Source: Methylophaga thiooxydans DMS010
GTDB taxonomy: Bacteria > Pseudomonadota > Gammaproteobacteria > Nitrosococcales > Methylophagaceae
Assembly: GCF_000156355.1 (NCBI RefSeq)
Contig: NZ_GG657897.1
Coordinates: forward strand, 102,659 to 166,658
Length of the DNA: 64,000 bases
Direction of reading: 5' to 3'
Numbering within the stretch: position 1 is the stretch's first letter; each line of letters starts with the position of its first letter. The notes below the pieces were generated by a model. The model saw only the letters and a program-made list of their open reading frames with translations, was not told the origin of the DNA and did not search any database. Below are positions 11,311 to 19,488 of this stretch, piece after piece. A program made the position numbers and the translations under genes.

Positions 11311-11340
11311 GAGTGAAATTCCACATATGTAATTTCACTC
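11311..11340. repeat. Perfect 10-bp inverted repeat downstream of ybbP
   Basis: GAGTGAAATT (11311-11320) and AATTTCACTC (11331-11340) around a 10-base spacer. No T run follows, so it is not a standard terminator; it could be an operator, a weak terminator or an mRNA 3' hairpin. The rest of the 180-base gap shows nothing else. Confidence 0.55.
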
Positions 11341-11398
11341 TCCAGAACGCTACTTACAGCGTATAAGCGTCCTCAAATTAAGAACTGTTATACTTCTG

Positions 11399-12001
11399 AT
11401 GACTATGCATTTTTCAACATCAGAAAAAGCGATTCTAGGCTTCACTGCTTTGTATACAGCGGCTTTCGCTGTGTTTTTTATTCGTCATTTTAATATTGAA
11501 TTTATCGCCTACGCTGGCGTCATTATCTTTATTTTCACCTTGCTCTACACAACACTCGATAAGACCAAAATCCCCGCTTCACTTTTAGCTGCAATCTCTC
11601 TATGGGGGCTCCTTCACATGATGGGAGGGAGCATACAAACAGCAGACGGGGTGCTATACGCGTGGAAAATTTACCCATTTTTTGATGGTGGCGGCGAGTT
11701 GTACATTCTTAAATTTGATCAAGCCGTACACGGCTATCTTTATGCCGTTGTGGCATTGCTGTTTCTTCACTTACTTCGCAACTATTTTGGAAACAACCAT
11801 AGCCAGATTCTTGTCGGATTTATCGCTGTTATGGCATCTCTTGGGGTAAGCGCTATCAATGAAATCCTTGAGTTTGTTGCGGTACTGACGGTGCCAGATA
11901 ATGGTGTTGGTGGCTATTTTAATACGGCGCTTGATATTGTTTTTAACTTTGTTGGTGCACTCATCGCAGTATTGGGTTTTTATCTGTTTCATAAAAGATA
12001 G
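11399..12001 (+). CDS. Multispanning inner-membrane protein (YjdF/DUF2238-like)
   Basis: 200 residues with about six hydrophobic helices. Conserved-looking polar motifs occur within the membrane: LLHMMGGSI, KFDQAVHGY, INEILEFVAV and YFNTALDIVFNFVGAL. His, Asp and Glu embedded in helices plus an NTALDIVFN segment resemble the DUF2238/YjdF family, of unknown function. I assign the family from recalled pattern only. The ATG at 11399 has no strong ribosome binding site, and a second ATG lies two codons later. Single gene, separated from both neighbours by about 180 and 220 bases. Confidence 0.7.
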   Translation: MTMHFSTSEKAILGFTALYTAAFAVFFIRHFNIEFIAYAGVIIFIFTLLYTTLDKTKIPASLLAAISLWGLLHMMGGSIQTADGVLYAWKIYPFFDGGGELYILKFDQAVHGYLYAVVALLFLHLLRNYFGNNHSQILVGFIAVMASLGVSAINEILEFVAVLTVPDNGVGGYFNTALDIVFNFVGALIAVLGFYLFHKR

Positions 12002-12222
12002 CAACCATGGGGCCGGTGCGAAAACGGTAGGAACAATAGCTGGGCAACGTTAAAAACAGCAATACGGAATGTTAATTAGGGCTTTTTTTGTTTCTATACT
12101 GTTTGTAAGATAGCAATCTTTCGAACGTAACGCTTATCGTTCCTGTCTACATCAGTAATCGCTGGCACCTTTGGCACCGAACAGGTCATCATAGATGTCA
12201 GACTAAGTTAGGAGGTAGCGAT

Positions 12223-12252
12223 ATGACTAATAAGGATACATCTCAAGGATGA
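12223..12252 (+). CDS. Nine-codon leader minicistron overlapping the start of the envelope locus
   Basis: A consensus Shine-Dalgarno AGGAGG (12210-12215) stands 7 bases before an ATG at 12223. That ATG opens a 9-codon frame encoding MTNKDTSQG, whose TGA (12250-12252) overlaps the ATG (12249) of the next gene as ATGA. The large downstream gene has only an AAGG touching its own start, so its translation probably depends on ribosomes terminating on this leader. A chance frame is possible, but the SD strength and exact overlap favour a real translational-coupling device. Confidence 0.55.
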   Translation: MTNKDTSQG

Positions 12253-12806
12253 GATCGGATTACATCATCTCTGCTTTACTGTTCAGTTGCTTACTGAACG
12301 GATTTGGCTCGGCTCAAGCCCAGGATGCTATCAGCGCCAACATCGATTGCAGCGACATCAATATCGACTATGTCGATAACCCCGAGCTAACCCGCGCTGA
12401 AAAAATCGCTTTGATGGAAAAAGCGTTTTACGACTCCTTAAATAAATTCGAACTTTGTAAACTGTCTTCCCCCACGACCAGTTCATCGAATAATGGTGGT
12501 CAAGCAGGCACTGAAGGCGGAAACAGTACCGAATCTGTTGCCAGCGAAGAACTTCAAGGAACAGAGTCGGCCATGGATCCTACTGAGACTTCGTCAATGG
12601 CAGATGCGCAAACTGATGAAGACACATCAGGCACCACTAATGCACCGACTAATGGAACAACACCAGAAGACATTCCGCCAGCCGCTAATGATGATGCGAT
12701 AGCGGCACAAATACGGCTTGCAGCCGAAGCGGAGACAGACCCGGAGATTCGTAAAAAACTCTGGGATGAATACAGAAATTATAAGGGGATGAACGTTGAA
12801 CAGTGA
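12249..12806 (+). CDS. Secreted low-complexity protein, first gene of the vWA/channel envelope locus
   Basis: 185 residues; no family recognised. A signal peptide occupies residues 1-25 (hydrophobic ALLFSCLLNGFGSAQA, cleavage near AQA-QD). The mature protein begins with a small ordered part containing two Cys, runs through a Ser/Thr/Glu/Asn-rich linker (about residues 75-145) and ends in a charged helix including IRLAAEAETDPEIRKKLWDE. This suggests a periplasmic spacer or tether with a C-terminal binding helix. Its 3' end overlaps the next gene by 11 bases, so it belongs to the operon. Translation is probably coupled to the leader minicistron. Confidence 0.8.
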   Translation: MRSDYIISALLFSCLLNGFGSAQAQDAISANIDCSDINIDYVDNPELTRAEKIALMEKAFYDSLNKFELCKLSSPTTSSSNNGGQAGTEGGNSTESVASEELQGTESAMDPTETSSMADAQTDEDTSGTTNAPTNGTTPEDIPPAANDDAIAAQIRLAAEAETDPEIRKKLWDEYRNYKGMNVEQ

Positions 12807-14040
12807 CCGTTTTAGACGACCGTCTAAATTTCTTATCTACATGCTGGTGTTGATGCATGTCTTAACAGGCTGCGCCAACACCCTGACAAAATCTGATGGT
12901 GACGTGCAGACAGGGCCACAGCTATCTTCGTCGTTTGATGAAAAAACAACCGAGGTCAGTTACCAGGGACCAAAACTGGATGTCATTATTCCTGCGTTTT
13001 CTCATGGTCTGTCTGAAGATGCCGAGAATTATGAAGAAGAAGGTGTCTGGCCTGAGCTTCGTCGGGCAGAAGCAAACCGCTTTGCCTATAAACTCAAAAA
13101 AGCGTTGGATGACACGGGTAAATTTGGGGCCGTCAGAGTGACCCCCAACAACACCGCATCAGGCGATCTTTATGTCTTGGGTGAAATCATTGAGTCCAAC
13201 GGTGAAGACGTTGAGTTTGATCTCACCTTGGTTGATGCCAGTGGTAAAGAATGGCTTGATGAAACCATCCAACATGAAGTCGGTGAAGGCTTTTATAAAA
13301 ACCCCAGAAACGAAGGCAAAGACGCCTACGATCCGGCTTTTGAGCAAGCTGCAGTCGAAATCGTCGAAGCGCTTTTAGATGAAGATATTGCCGATCTGGC
13401 TGAGTTACAAAATATTGCCGAATTACGTTTTGGTGCCAGTTTTAATGATGATGCCTTCACTGAACATTTAGACACCAGCACAACACCAATACAGTTGTTA
13501 AGTATGCCGAGTGATGCCGATCCGCTTTACCAACGCATTCAATCAGTTCGGGTCAGAGAACAGCTTTTTATTGATAATTTGCAATCCAACTACAGCCAGT
13601 TTTCGAACCAGATGCAAGACAGTTACTTGCTTTGGCAAGAGGCCAGTTTCACTGAAACACAGCTTCAAAAAGAAGCCAGAAATAAAGGCTTATTGAAAAT
13701 AGCAGGTGGTGTTTTGTTAATTGCTGCAGCGGTGGCAGCCGCAGCATCTGGTAGCTCATATGACAACAACATCGGCAATGAAGTCGCTGCTATCGCCGCC
13801 GGTGTCGGTGGTGCCGCACTGATCAGCAGTGGTATCACCTCCCGCGAAGAAGCCAAATTCCATCAGGATGCGATTAATGAACTGGGCGAGTCAGCTAACC
13901 TGGAGATGTCGCCACAAGTGATACAGTTTGAAGAAGAAACTGTCGAGCTCACGGGTGATATGAATGAACAATTCCAGCAATGGCGTACATTTATGGCCCG
14001 AATGTATGCACTTGAAGCCACACCTGATAGACAACTGTAA
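12796..14040 (+). CDS. Envelope lipoprotein of the vWA/channel locus
   Basis: 414 residues from a TTG start that overlaps the preceding gene. The lipobox VLTGC (Cys about residue 26) marks a lipoprotein; the residue after Cys is Ala, compatible with outer-membrane sorting. Residues about 55-205 look like an alpha/beta domain of the TolB-N/CsgG-like kind (KLDVIIPAFS, LGEIIESNGEDVEFDLTLVD), by inference only. It is followed by a helical region and a hydrophobic Gly/Ala-rich stretch (about 300-345) that could insert in a membrane. Unrecognised overall; probably the outer-membrane end of the complex encoded by the following genes. Confidence 0.8.
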   Translation: MNSDRFRRPSKFLIYMLVLMHVLTGCANTLTKSDGDVQTGPQLSSSFDEKTTEVSYQGPKLDVIIPAFSHGLSEDAENYEEEGVWPELRRAEANRFAYKLKKALDDTGKFGAVRVTPNNTASGDLYVLGEIIESNGEDVEFDLTLVDASGKEWLDETIQHEVGEGFYKNPRNEGKDAYDPAFEQAAVEIVEALLDEDIADLAELQNIAELRFGASFNDDAFTEHLDTSTTPIQLLSMPSDADPLYQRIQSVRVREQLFIDNLQSNYSQFSNQMQDSYLLWQEASFTETQLQKEARNKGLLKIAGGVLLIAAAVAAAASGSSYDNNIGNEVAAIAAGVGGAALISSGITSREEAKFHQDAINELGESANLEMSPQVIQFEEETVELTGDMNEQFQQWRTFMARMYALEATPDRQL

Positions 14041-14049
14041 GCTGCAAAA

Positions 14050-15492
14050 ATGATTACTGAGGAAATCGCACGGGCAAAACAGGCTAAGCAAAAACGCTTA
14101 TTCACAGGGCTCATCATTGTCATCGTTTTAGGGTTACTGGCCACAGCGCTTCTCTATGTCGTTACTAATATGAGCCTGGTCAGTCCAGATGACGATTCGC
14201 AGCCAACAGACGACAACACGCCAGCAATGTCTTCAGAAACAGGACAAAAGCAAGGCAATGAGGCTGAACTCAGACAAGCCTACCTGGAAGCCTTTGCGTA
14301 CTTTGAGAACACGCTGAAACCACAGCTTGCAACTATCGATATCGTCAACTGGGACAATGCCCTATCCGACACGCTTAAACGACAGGAAAAAGAAGCCCTC
14401 AGTGCCTTTTCTGCGGGTCAGTATGCGAATGCGAAAGCGGCGATGGATGACCTCATTGCGACTGCAGAGAAAGCCATTACAGACAGCAAGTCGGCATTTG
14501 AAGAAGCAATGCAACAAGCACAATCAGCTTATCAAAATGATGACTATGATCGTGCTCGACTAGCTATTGATAACGCACAAATGCTTGATAACAGCTCACA
14601 ACAAGCACAAGCCCTGGCATCGCAAATTGAACGCATTCCACAAATAACCGATCTTAAGGAAGCGATTCGTGTAGCAAAAGTTGAAAATAACGCCAGCAAA
14701 GAACTCAGCCTGATTAACCAGTTACTCGATATCGCTCCCGACCGTACTGCTATGCAGGAGCGAGCCGATACCTTGCGTAGCCAACTGGCAGAAACTCAGT
14801 TCAGCCGTTTGATTAATCAATCCTATCGCGCCATTGAAAACCGCCAAGCGACTGAGGCTAAAAAAGCGCTCAGTGCTGCCGAAAAAATGTATCCAAGCCG
14901 TTCTGCGGTCACTGATATAAAAAAGCAAATAGCGGCACTTGACTCACAACTTCGTTTTGAAACCCATCGTGAAAACGCATTAGCGGCGGAAAAGTCCGAT
15001 GACTGGAACACGGCAAAACAACAACTCGAACTCGCCCTTAAAGAAAAACCTGCTGACAAAATGATCAGCGACAAATTTGCCGATGCCGAGCGCATTGTCA
15101 GCCTGTCACAAACACTGAAACATTTACTGGCAACCCCATACCGCTTAGCTAACCCGCAAAATAAAACCGCGGCTGATATCGCTTTAATACAATCTCAATC
15201 CTATACACAGAAAAGTCCGACACTCGCTAAAATGAGAGCTCAACTTGAATCAACCTTGCGTGCCGTCAATACACCGGTTGAAGTGACCGTGTTATCAGAT
15301 GGCAACACCTTTGTTTCCGTTCGAGGTGTTGGCAATGTCGGTACCACCACATCAAAAGTCATTGAACTCAAACCAGGTCCTTATACCTTTGAAGGCAAGC
15401 GACAAGGCTATAAATCCAAACTCGTTGAGGTCATGATCCCGCTCGACTCAAACTTTTATCAACTCCGCGTGGTGGCTGATGAACGACTTTAA
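14050..15492 (+). CDS. Inner-membrane protein with long helical periplasmic region and C-terminal PEGA-like domain
   Basis: 480 residues. A short basic N-terminus precedes one membrane helix (about 18-40, LFTGLIIVIVLGLLATALLY), placing the rest in the periplasm. Residues about 75-390 are helical and repetitive (AKAAMDDLIA, YDRARLAIDNAQ, AKKALSAAEKMYPS), resembling TPR-type solenoid units. The final 65 residues (VEVTVLSDGNTFVSV to KLVEVMIPLDS) look like a PEGA-type beta domain. The 3' end overlaps the next gene by 14 bases, showing operon membership. Probably a structural scaffold spanning part of the periplasm. No named family is asserted. Confidence 0.8.
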   Translation: MITEEIARAKQAKQKRLFTGLIIVIVLGLLATALLYVVTNMSLVSPDDDSQPTDDNTPAMSSETGQKQGNEAELRQAYLEAFAYFENTLKPQLATIDIVNWDNALSDTLKRQEKEALSAFSAGQYANAKAAMDDLIATAEKAITDSKSAFEEAMQQAQSAYQNDDYDRARLAIDNAQMLDNSSQQAQALASQIERIPQITDLKEAIRVAKVENNASKELSLINQLLDIAPDRTAMQERADTLRSQLAETQFSRLINQSYRAIENRQATEAKKALSAAEKMYPSRSAVTDIKKQIAALDSQLRFETHRENALAAEKSDDWNTAKQQLELALKEKPADKMISDKFADAERIVSLSQTLKHLLATPYRLANPQNKTAADIALIQSQSYTQKSPTLAKMRAQLESTLRAVNTPVEVTVLSDGNTFVSVRGVGNVGTTTSKVIELKPGPYTFEGKRQGYKSKLVEVMIPLDSNFYQLRVVADERL

Positions 15493-17488
15493 TCAAGCTA
15501 TTGAAGCAGCGCGTCGTAAGCAACGGCTTATGACGCTGTCTTTGCTCGCGGGGTTTGTTGTCATTGTGCTGTTGATAATGACGGTGGTGTTTGCCTCGCG
15601 AGGCACGCGTATTGAAGTATTACCTTCGGAGATCACCTCACAAGCACAGGTTAACACTGAGCGCGGCCTTGCCTTTGTTATTTATGGGCATCTTTACAGT
15701 CTGTCATCAGTTGCAGAAATTAAAGCCCAAGCCCCCGGCTTTATGCCAACAAAACAACAGCTCAGCCATGATGACTTTGGTAAAGTCACAACGATCACGC
15801 TGCAGCCACTGCCGGGCGAATTTGTCCTCACCACCTCGGCAAACACTGATGAAACCAGCTGGCTTATCAATGATGACATTGCCGCTGTCGCCAGTACCTT
15901 TCAAAAAAAGCTGGAAGCGGGTGAGTATGCGATTACTGTGAGCCACCCTTATTATGAAACAGAGTCACGCACCTATTCGGTGGATCGCGGCGAGCGAATT
16001 GAAGAACAGATTGAACTTACCCCTATTGAGCGAACAGTCAGCATCAACAGCACACCAAAAGGCGCGACCGTCAGCATTGATGATACTGAGATGGGCGAAA
16101 CGCCATTCCAGTTATCGCTTGCTGGCGGTAGACATGCCGTTGAAATTACCAAACCCGGTTTTGACCCGACGCTTGACGAAGTAGAAATTAAAAATACGGC
16201 CAACGATATCTCTAGACATTACCAACTGTCGCCCAAAAGCGCGGGCGTTAGTGTCTCCGTATCCCCTGCTGGCGGCACACTGATGCGAAATGGCAGTCCC
16301 GTTGCTATCACAGCTAAAGTCAATATCAACGCTGGTCAGAAAACCACGCTGACTTACACCAAACCCGGCTTTTTCCCACAATCGCACACCTTAACGTTAG
16401 CCGCCGATGAACAACGTGATATTAAGTTTTCTCTGCAAAAAGAGATGGGCGAGGTTGAAATCAATGCAACACCTCAGGCAACGGTAACCATCAATGGTAA
16501 AACAGCGGGGCAAACACCACTCAAGCTATCTCTCCATGCTGTCACACATGAAATTGAAGTGAGCTTGTCCGGGTATCGCAGCGTCACAAAAACCCTCACA
16601 CCATCAGCTAAATCGCCTGCAAAACTATCAATAACACTTCTCCCGGAGAAAAAAGCACGTCTGTTAGAAGCGCCGAGAACCTATCAAACTAAAGCTGGCG
16701 GTGAGATGGTGCTGTTCACGCCCAATGATAAAGTGCTTATGGGTGCCTCGCGTGGTGAACCAGGGCAACGCGCCAATGAGTTTGTTAAAACGGCCACTAT
16801 CACCAAGCCCTTTTATGCTGGCCGCCATGAAGTCACCAATGCGGCCTACTCGCAGTTTAAGCCCGATCATAAAGGCGCGGGTAATGTGCCGGTAACCTCG
16901 GTGTCTTGGTTAGATGCGGTTCAGTATGCAAACTGGTTGAGTCGTGCTGAAAACTTAACGCCCGTTTATGGGGTAACAGGCGGCAAGCTTCACTCAGTAA
17001 ATAATGATGCTGATGGCTATCGTCTACTGAGCGAAGCAGAATGGGAATGGCTGGCTCGCAAGGCGGGACGTCCCACACAGACTCAATTTGTTTGGGGAAG
17101 CAATAAAACCCTGCCGTCTAAAGCAGCCAATATTGCCGATGAATCAAGTAAAGGAAGCGTCACCACATTTGTTCCCCGTTATGATGATGGTAAACCAGGT
17201 ATCGCACCCGTCATGAGTATGCAACGTGAGTTATCAGGTTTGTTTGATATGGGCGGTAACGTCAGTGAATGGACACATGACAGTTACAACCTTAACGTGC
17301 CTCAAAAAGGCGCCGTTTTTGCTCATATGCTGGATACGAAAACAACAGGAATGCGCGTGGTTAAAGGCGCAAACTGGCGCTCTGGTACGCTAACGGAACT
17401 ACGAGCTTCTTTTCGCGAAGGTTTAGTGGAAACCAGAGATGATCTAGGCTTTCGATTAGGCCGTTTTCTCTACGGAGGTAACGAATAA
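15479..17488 (+). CDS. PEGA-repeat inner-membrane protein with C-terminal FGE-sulfatase-like domain
   Basis: 669 residues. One membrane helix (about 18-40) is followed by periplasmic beta-rich repeats of PEGA type at about 180-250, 255-330 and 335-400 (for example SINSTPKGATVSIDDTEMGE and EINATPQATVTINGKTAGQ). Residues about 410-665 form a formylglycine-generating-enzyme (SUMF1/PvdO-like) fold: GRHEVTNAAYSQF, PVTSVSWLDAVQYANWLS, YRLLSEAEWEWLARKAG, GLFDMGGNVSEWTHDSY and DDLGFRLGR. I see no cysteine in the protein, so the copper/cysteine oxidase activity of true FGE is excluded; a binding role is more likely. Same operon as its neighbours. Confidence 0.88.
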   Translation: MNDFNQAIEAARRKQRLMTLSLLAGFVVIVLLIMTVVFASRGTRIEVLPSEITSQAQVNTERGLAFVIYGHLYSLSSVAEIKAQAPGFMPTKQQLSHDDFGKVTTITLQPLPGEFVLTTSANTDETSWLINDDIAAVASTFQKKLEAGEYAITVSHPYYETESRTYSVDRGERIEEQIELTPIERTVSINSTPKGATVSIDDTEMGETPFQLSLAGGRHAVEITKPGFDPTLDEVEIKNTANDISRHYQLSPKSAGVSVSVSPAGGTLMRNGSPVAITAKVNINAGQKTTLTYTKPGFFPQSHTLTLAADEQRDIKFSLQKEMGEVEINATPQATVTINGKTAGQTPLKLSLHAVTHEIEVSLSGYRSVTKTLTPSAKSPAKLSITLLPEKKARLLEAPRTYQTKAGGEMVLFTPNDKVLMGASRGEPGQRANEFVKTATITKPFYAGRHEVTNAAYSQFKPDHKGAGNVPVTSVSWLDAVQYANWLSRAENLTPVYGVTGGKLHSVNNDADGYRLLSEAEWEWLARKAGRPTQTQFVWGSNKTLPSKAANIADESSKGSVTTFVPRYDDGKPGIAPVMSMQRELSGLFDMGGNVSEWTHDSYNLNVPQKGAVFAHMLDTKTTGMRVVKGANWRSGTLTELRASFREGLVETRDDLGFRLGRFLYGGNE

Positions 17489-17625
17489 TGCGCACCAAAA
17501 AATTTGTCTTATCAACGCTTGTTATCGTCGTTTTACTGCTCGCTTCAACGATGCTCCATAACGTCTACGCAGGTAAACCTTTTATCAGTCTTAACGCCCC
17601 TGTTTCCTTTCCTGTGGATATTTAA
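17488..17625 (+). CDS. 45-residue membrane/secreted small protein within the locus
   Basis: Starts at an ATG overlapping the stop of the preceding gene (TAATG at 17486-17490) with GGAGG-like sequence 11 bases upstream, and ends 3 bases before the channel-subunit gene. The product has basic residues, a hydrophobic stretch (FVLSTLVIVVLLLAS) and a short tail KPFISLNAPVSFPVDI. It may be a single-pass microprotein or a signal peptide with a 15-20 residue mature peptide. Tight packing between two operon genes argues that it is real. No family recognised. Confidence 0.65.
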   Translation: MRTKKFVLSTLVIVVLLLASTMLHNVYAGKPFISLNAPVSFPVDI

Positions 17626-17628
17626 ATC

Positions 17629-18417
17629 ATGCAAGACACACTCAAAAACTTTGCGGCATTAGTCGTATCTTTAATCGTCGTGCATATGATTTATATTGGT
17701 TATATCCGGCCAGAAGCCGCACAGCTTATGGAGTATGCCTTAGCCCAAGGCCAGTCATCACCACGGGATATTGTCGTTATTATCAAAGACTATGAGCAGG
17801 AAATTTGTTTCATCTTAATGTTCTGGGGCTGTTTTTTAATAGCTGGCGCTTACCGTGAGATCCTAAAAACCAAATACCTTTACAGTGTTGATCTGATCAA
17901 AGATGTCCGTATTGACACTGATAACCCTGAAACTAATGGCGCCCGCCATGATTTAGATGTGAACGGGATCATCGACCGGCTGGATAAAGAGATCCCCCAG
18001 GATTGCATGAAATCGCCGCTGGTTCACACTTTACGCTCATCATTATGGCGCTACAGCTCAACCGATAACGTGCAAAATCTATCTGATGCCATTGAGAGCA
18101 ATTTAGAGGCCTTAGCCGTGAAGCAAGACTCTGAAAACACAATGATTCGCTATCTGATCTGGGCAATACCTTCGATTGGTTTTATTGGCACTGTACGCGG
18201 TATCGGGCAAGCATTATCTCAAGCCGACGAAGCATTAGCCGGAGATATCTCGGGCATGACCGACAGTCTGGGCGTTGCATTTAACTCAACGCTGGTCGCC
18301 CTGCTTATCAGTATCTTTTTAATGTTTTTATTCCACCAACTGCAACGCTTGCAGGACAGTCAGATAGTCGATACCCAGGACTACTGCGATAAATACCTTT
18401 TACGGCGAATCAGGTAA
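17629..18417 (+). CDS. MotA/TolQ/ExbB-family proton channel subunit
   Basis: 262 residues. Four hydrophobic helices are visible at about 8-26, 58-75, 172-196 and 213-236, with a cytoplasmic loop of roughly 95 residues between helices 2 and 3, the layout of MotA/ExbB-type channel proteins. Helix 3 carries the family signature IPSIGFIGTVRGIGQAL, and helix 4 the conserved small/Thr face GVAFNSTLVALLIS. Such proteins form pentamers around a dimer of single-helix partners (ExbD, TolR, MotB) and use proton or sodium flow to move them. No ExbD/MotB gene adjoins; the next two genes encode vWA proteins whose N-terminal helices could play that part. Confidence 0.92.
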   Translation: MQDTLKNFAALVVSLIVVHMIYIGYIRPEAAQLMEYALAQGQSSPRDIVVIIKDYEQEICFILMFWGCFLIAGAYREILKTKYLYSVDLIKDVRIDTDNPETNGARHDLDVNGIIDRLDKEIPQDCMKSPLVHTLRSSLWRYSSTDNVQNLSDAIESNLEALAVKQDSENTMIRYLIWAIPSIGFIGTVRGIGQALSQADEALAGDISGMTDSLGVAFNSTLVALLISIFLMFLFHQLQRLQDSQIVDTQDYCDKYLLRRIR

Positions 18418-18423
18418 TCAAGT

Positions 18424-19488
18424 TTGGCACATAAAAGTCGACGCGCAGAAGGCTCCAACCTTGCCTTTCTGGACATTATGTCCTGTGGGCTGGGCGCCGT
18501 TATTTTAGTGTTTATGCTGGTCAAACAAAATATTGCCGACGCACCTGCCGAAATAGATAACCTGAAACAAGATATCAGCACACTGGAGCAGGCAAGAGAT
18601 GAGGCTCAGCAAAACCTCGCGGAGCTACGCGCCCGACTCAAAAAAGAAAATGTGGATCTGGCGGCGATGGGCCGCGACTTCAAGCAACAGCGTGATGATC
18701 TCGAAGGTAAAAAAACCGCCCTACAGCAAGCCACTTCTGAGCTTGATGCGTTGAAAGAGACTATTACTCAAATCCCCGCTCCAACGAAAGAGGATTTGGT
18801 TGAAAGCCAACAAATCAATGAAGAAAACTACCTGTTAGGGCTTAAGGTCGAGGGAGACAAAATCGCCATTTTGGTCGATGTCAGCGCATCGATGACCCAT
18901 GAAAAACTGATCGACATTATCAAAACCAAAAGTGGGTCTCAGCAAGGCAAGCTCGCTGCTGAAAAATGGTTACGCACCAGACGGGTCGTCGAATGGCTGT
19001 TAGCCAGATTGCCAAAAACCAGTCAGGTGGTCGTTATTGCCTATAGTGAAGACGCCCGTCAGCTAGGTGGAAAAGGTTGGATGACAGCCAAGGCATCCAA
19101 CACAGTGTCATCTATTATCAATGAATTAAAAACTATCGTGCCTGAAGGCGCGACGAACTTGCAGAAGGGACTCAACGTTGCCAAATCGTTTGCGCCCAGC
19201 AATTATTATGTCATCACCGATGGGCTTCCCACTAAAGGTGAGTCTCGCTATAAAAGCCTGAATCCGTTTTCGAGTTGTGGTTCATTAACTGGCACAGCAA
19301 AAACCATTTCGGGCGAATGTCGTAAGCGCTTATTTAAGCAGACCGTGAGTGAAAGCGGCCCCAAAAGCGCGCAAGTCGATATCGTACTACTGCCTTTAGA
19401 AGGCGACCCTGAAGCTGCCTATGAATACTGGTTATGGGCATCCAGCACACAAGGCTTAGTCATCAGTCCCGCGAGTAACTGGCCATGA
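18424..19488 (+). CDS. von Willebrand factor A protein with motor-partner-like N-terminal helix (copy 1)
   Basis: 354 residues from a TTG start 6 bases after the channel gene. Residues 1-12 are basic. A membrane helix follows at about 13-34 with FLDIMSCGLGAVILVFML, placing Asp17 near its start. Residues 42-120 are a coiled coil. A vWA domain fills the rest with a complete MIDAS: ILVDVSASM (DxSxS), GATNLQKGL (Thr) and VITDGLP (Asp). It is therefore a periplasmic, divalent-cation-dependent binding module on a stalk. The helix shares its layout with ExbD/MotB helices, whose Asp carries protons. Its end overlaps the next gene by 4 bases. Confidence 0.88.
   Translation: MAHKSRRAEGSNLAFLDIMSCGLGAVILVFMLVKQNIADAPAEIDNLKQDISTLEQARDEAQQNLAELRARLKKENVDLAAMGRDFKQQRDDLEGKKTALQQATSELDALKETITQIPAPTKEDLVESQQINEENYLLGLKVEGDKIAILVDVSASMTHEKLIDIIKTKSGSQQGKLAAEKWLRTRRVVEWLLARLPKTSQVVVIAYSEDARQLGGKGWMTAKASNTVSSIINELKTIVPEGATNLQKGLNVAKSFAPSNYYVITDGLPTKGESRYKSLNPFSSCGSLTGTAKTISGECRKRLFKQTVSESGPKSAQVDIVLLPLEGDPEAAYEYWLWASSTQGLVISPASNWP

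Noticed and set aside
15479-17488. Active sulfatase-modifying formylglycine synthase
   Set aside because: No cysteine in the protein and no sulfatase gene in the locus.
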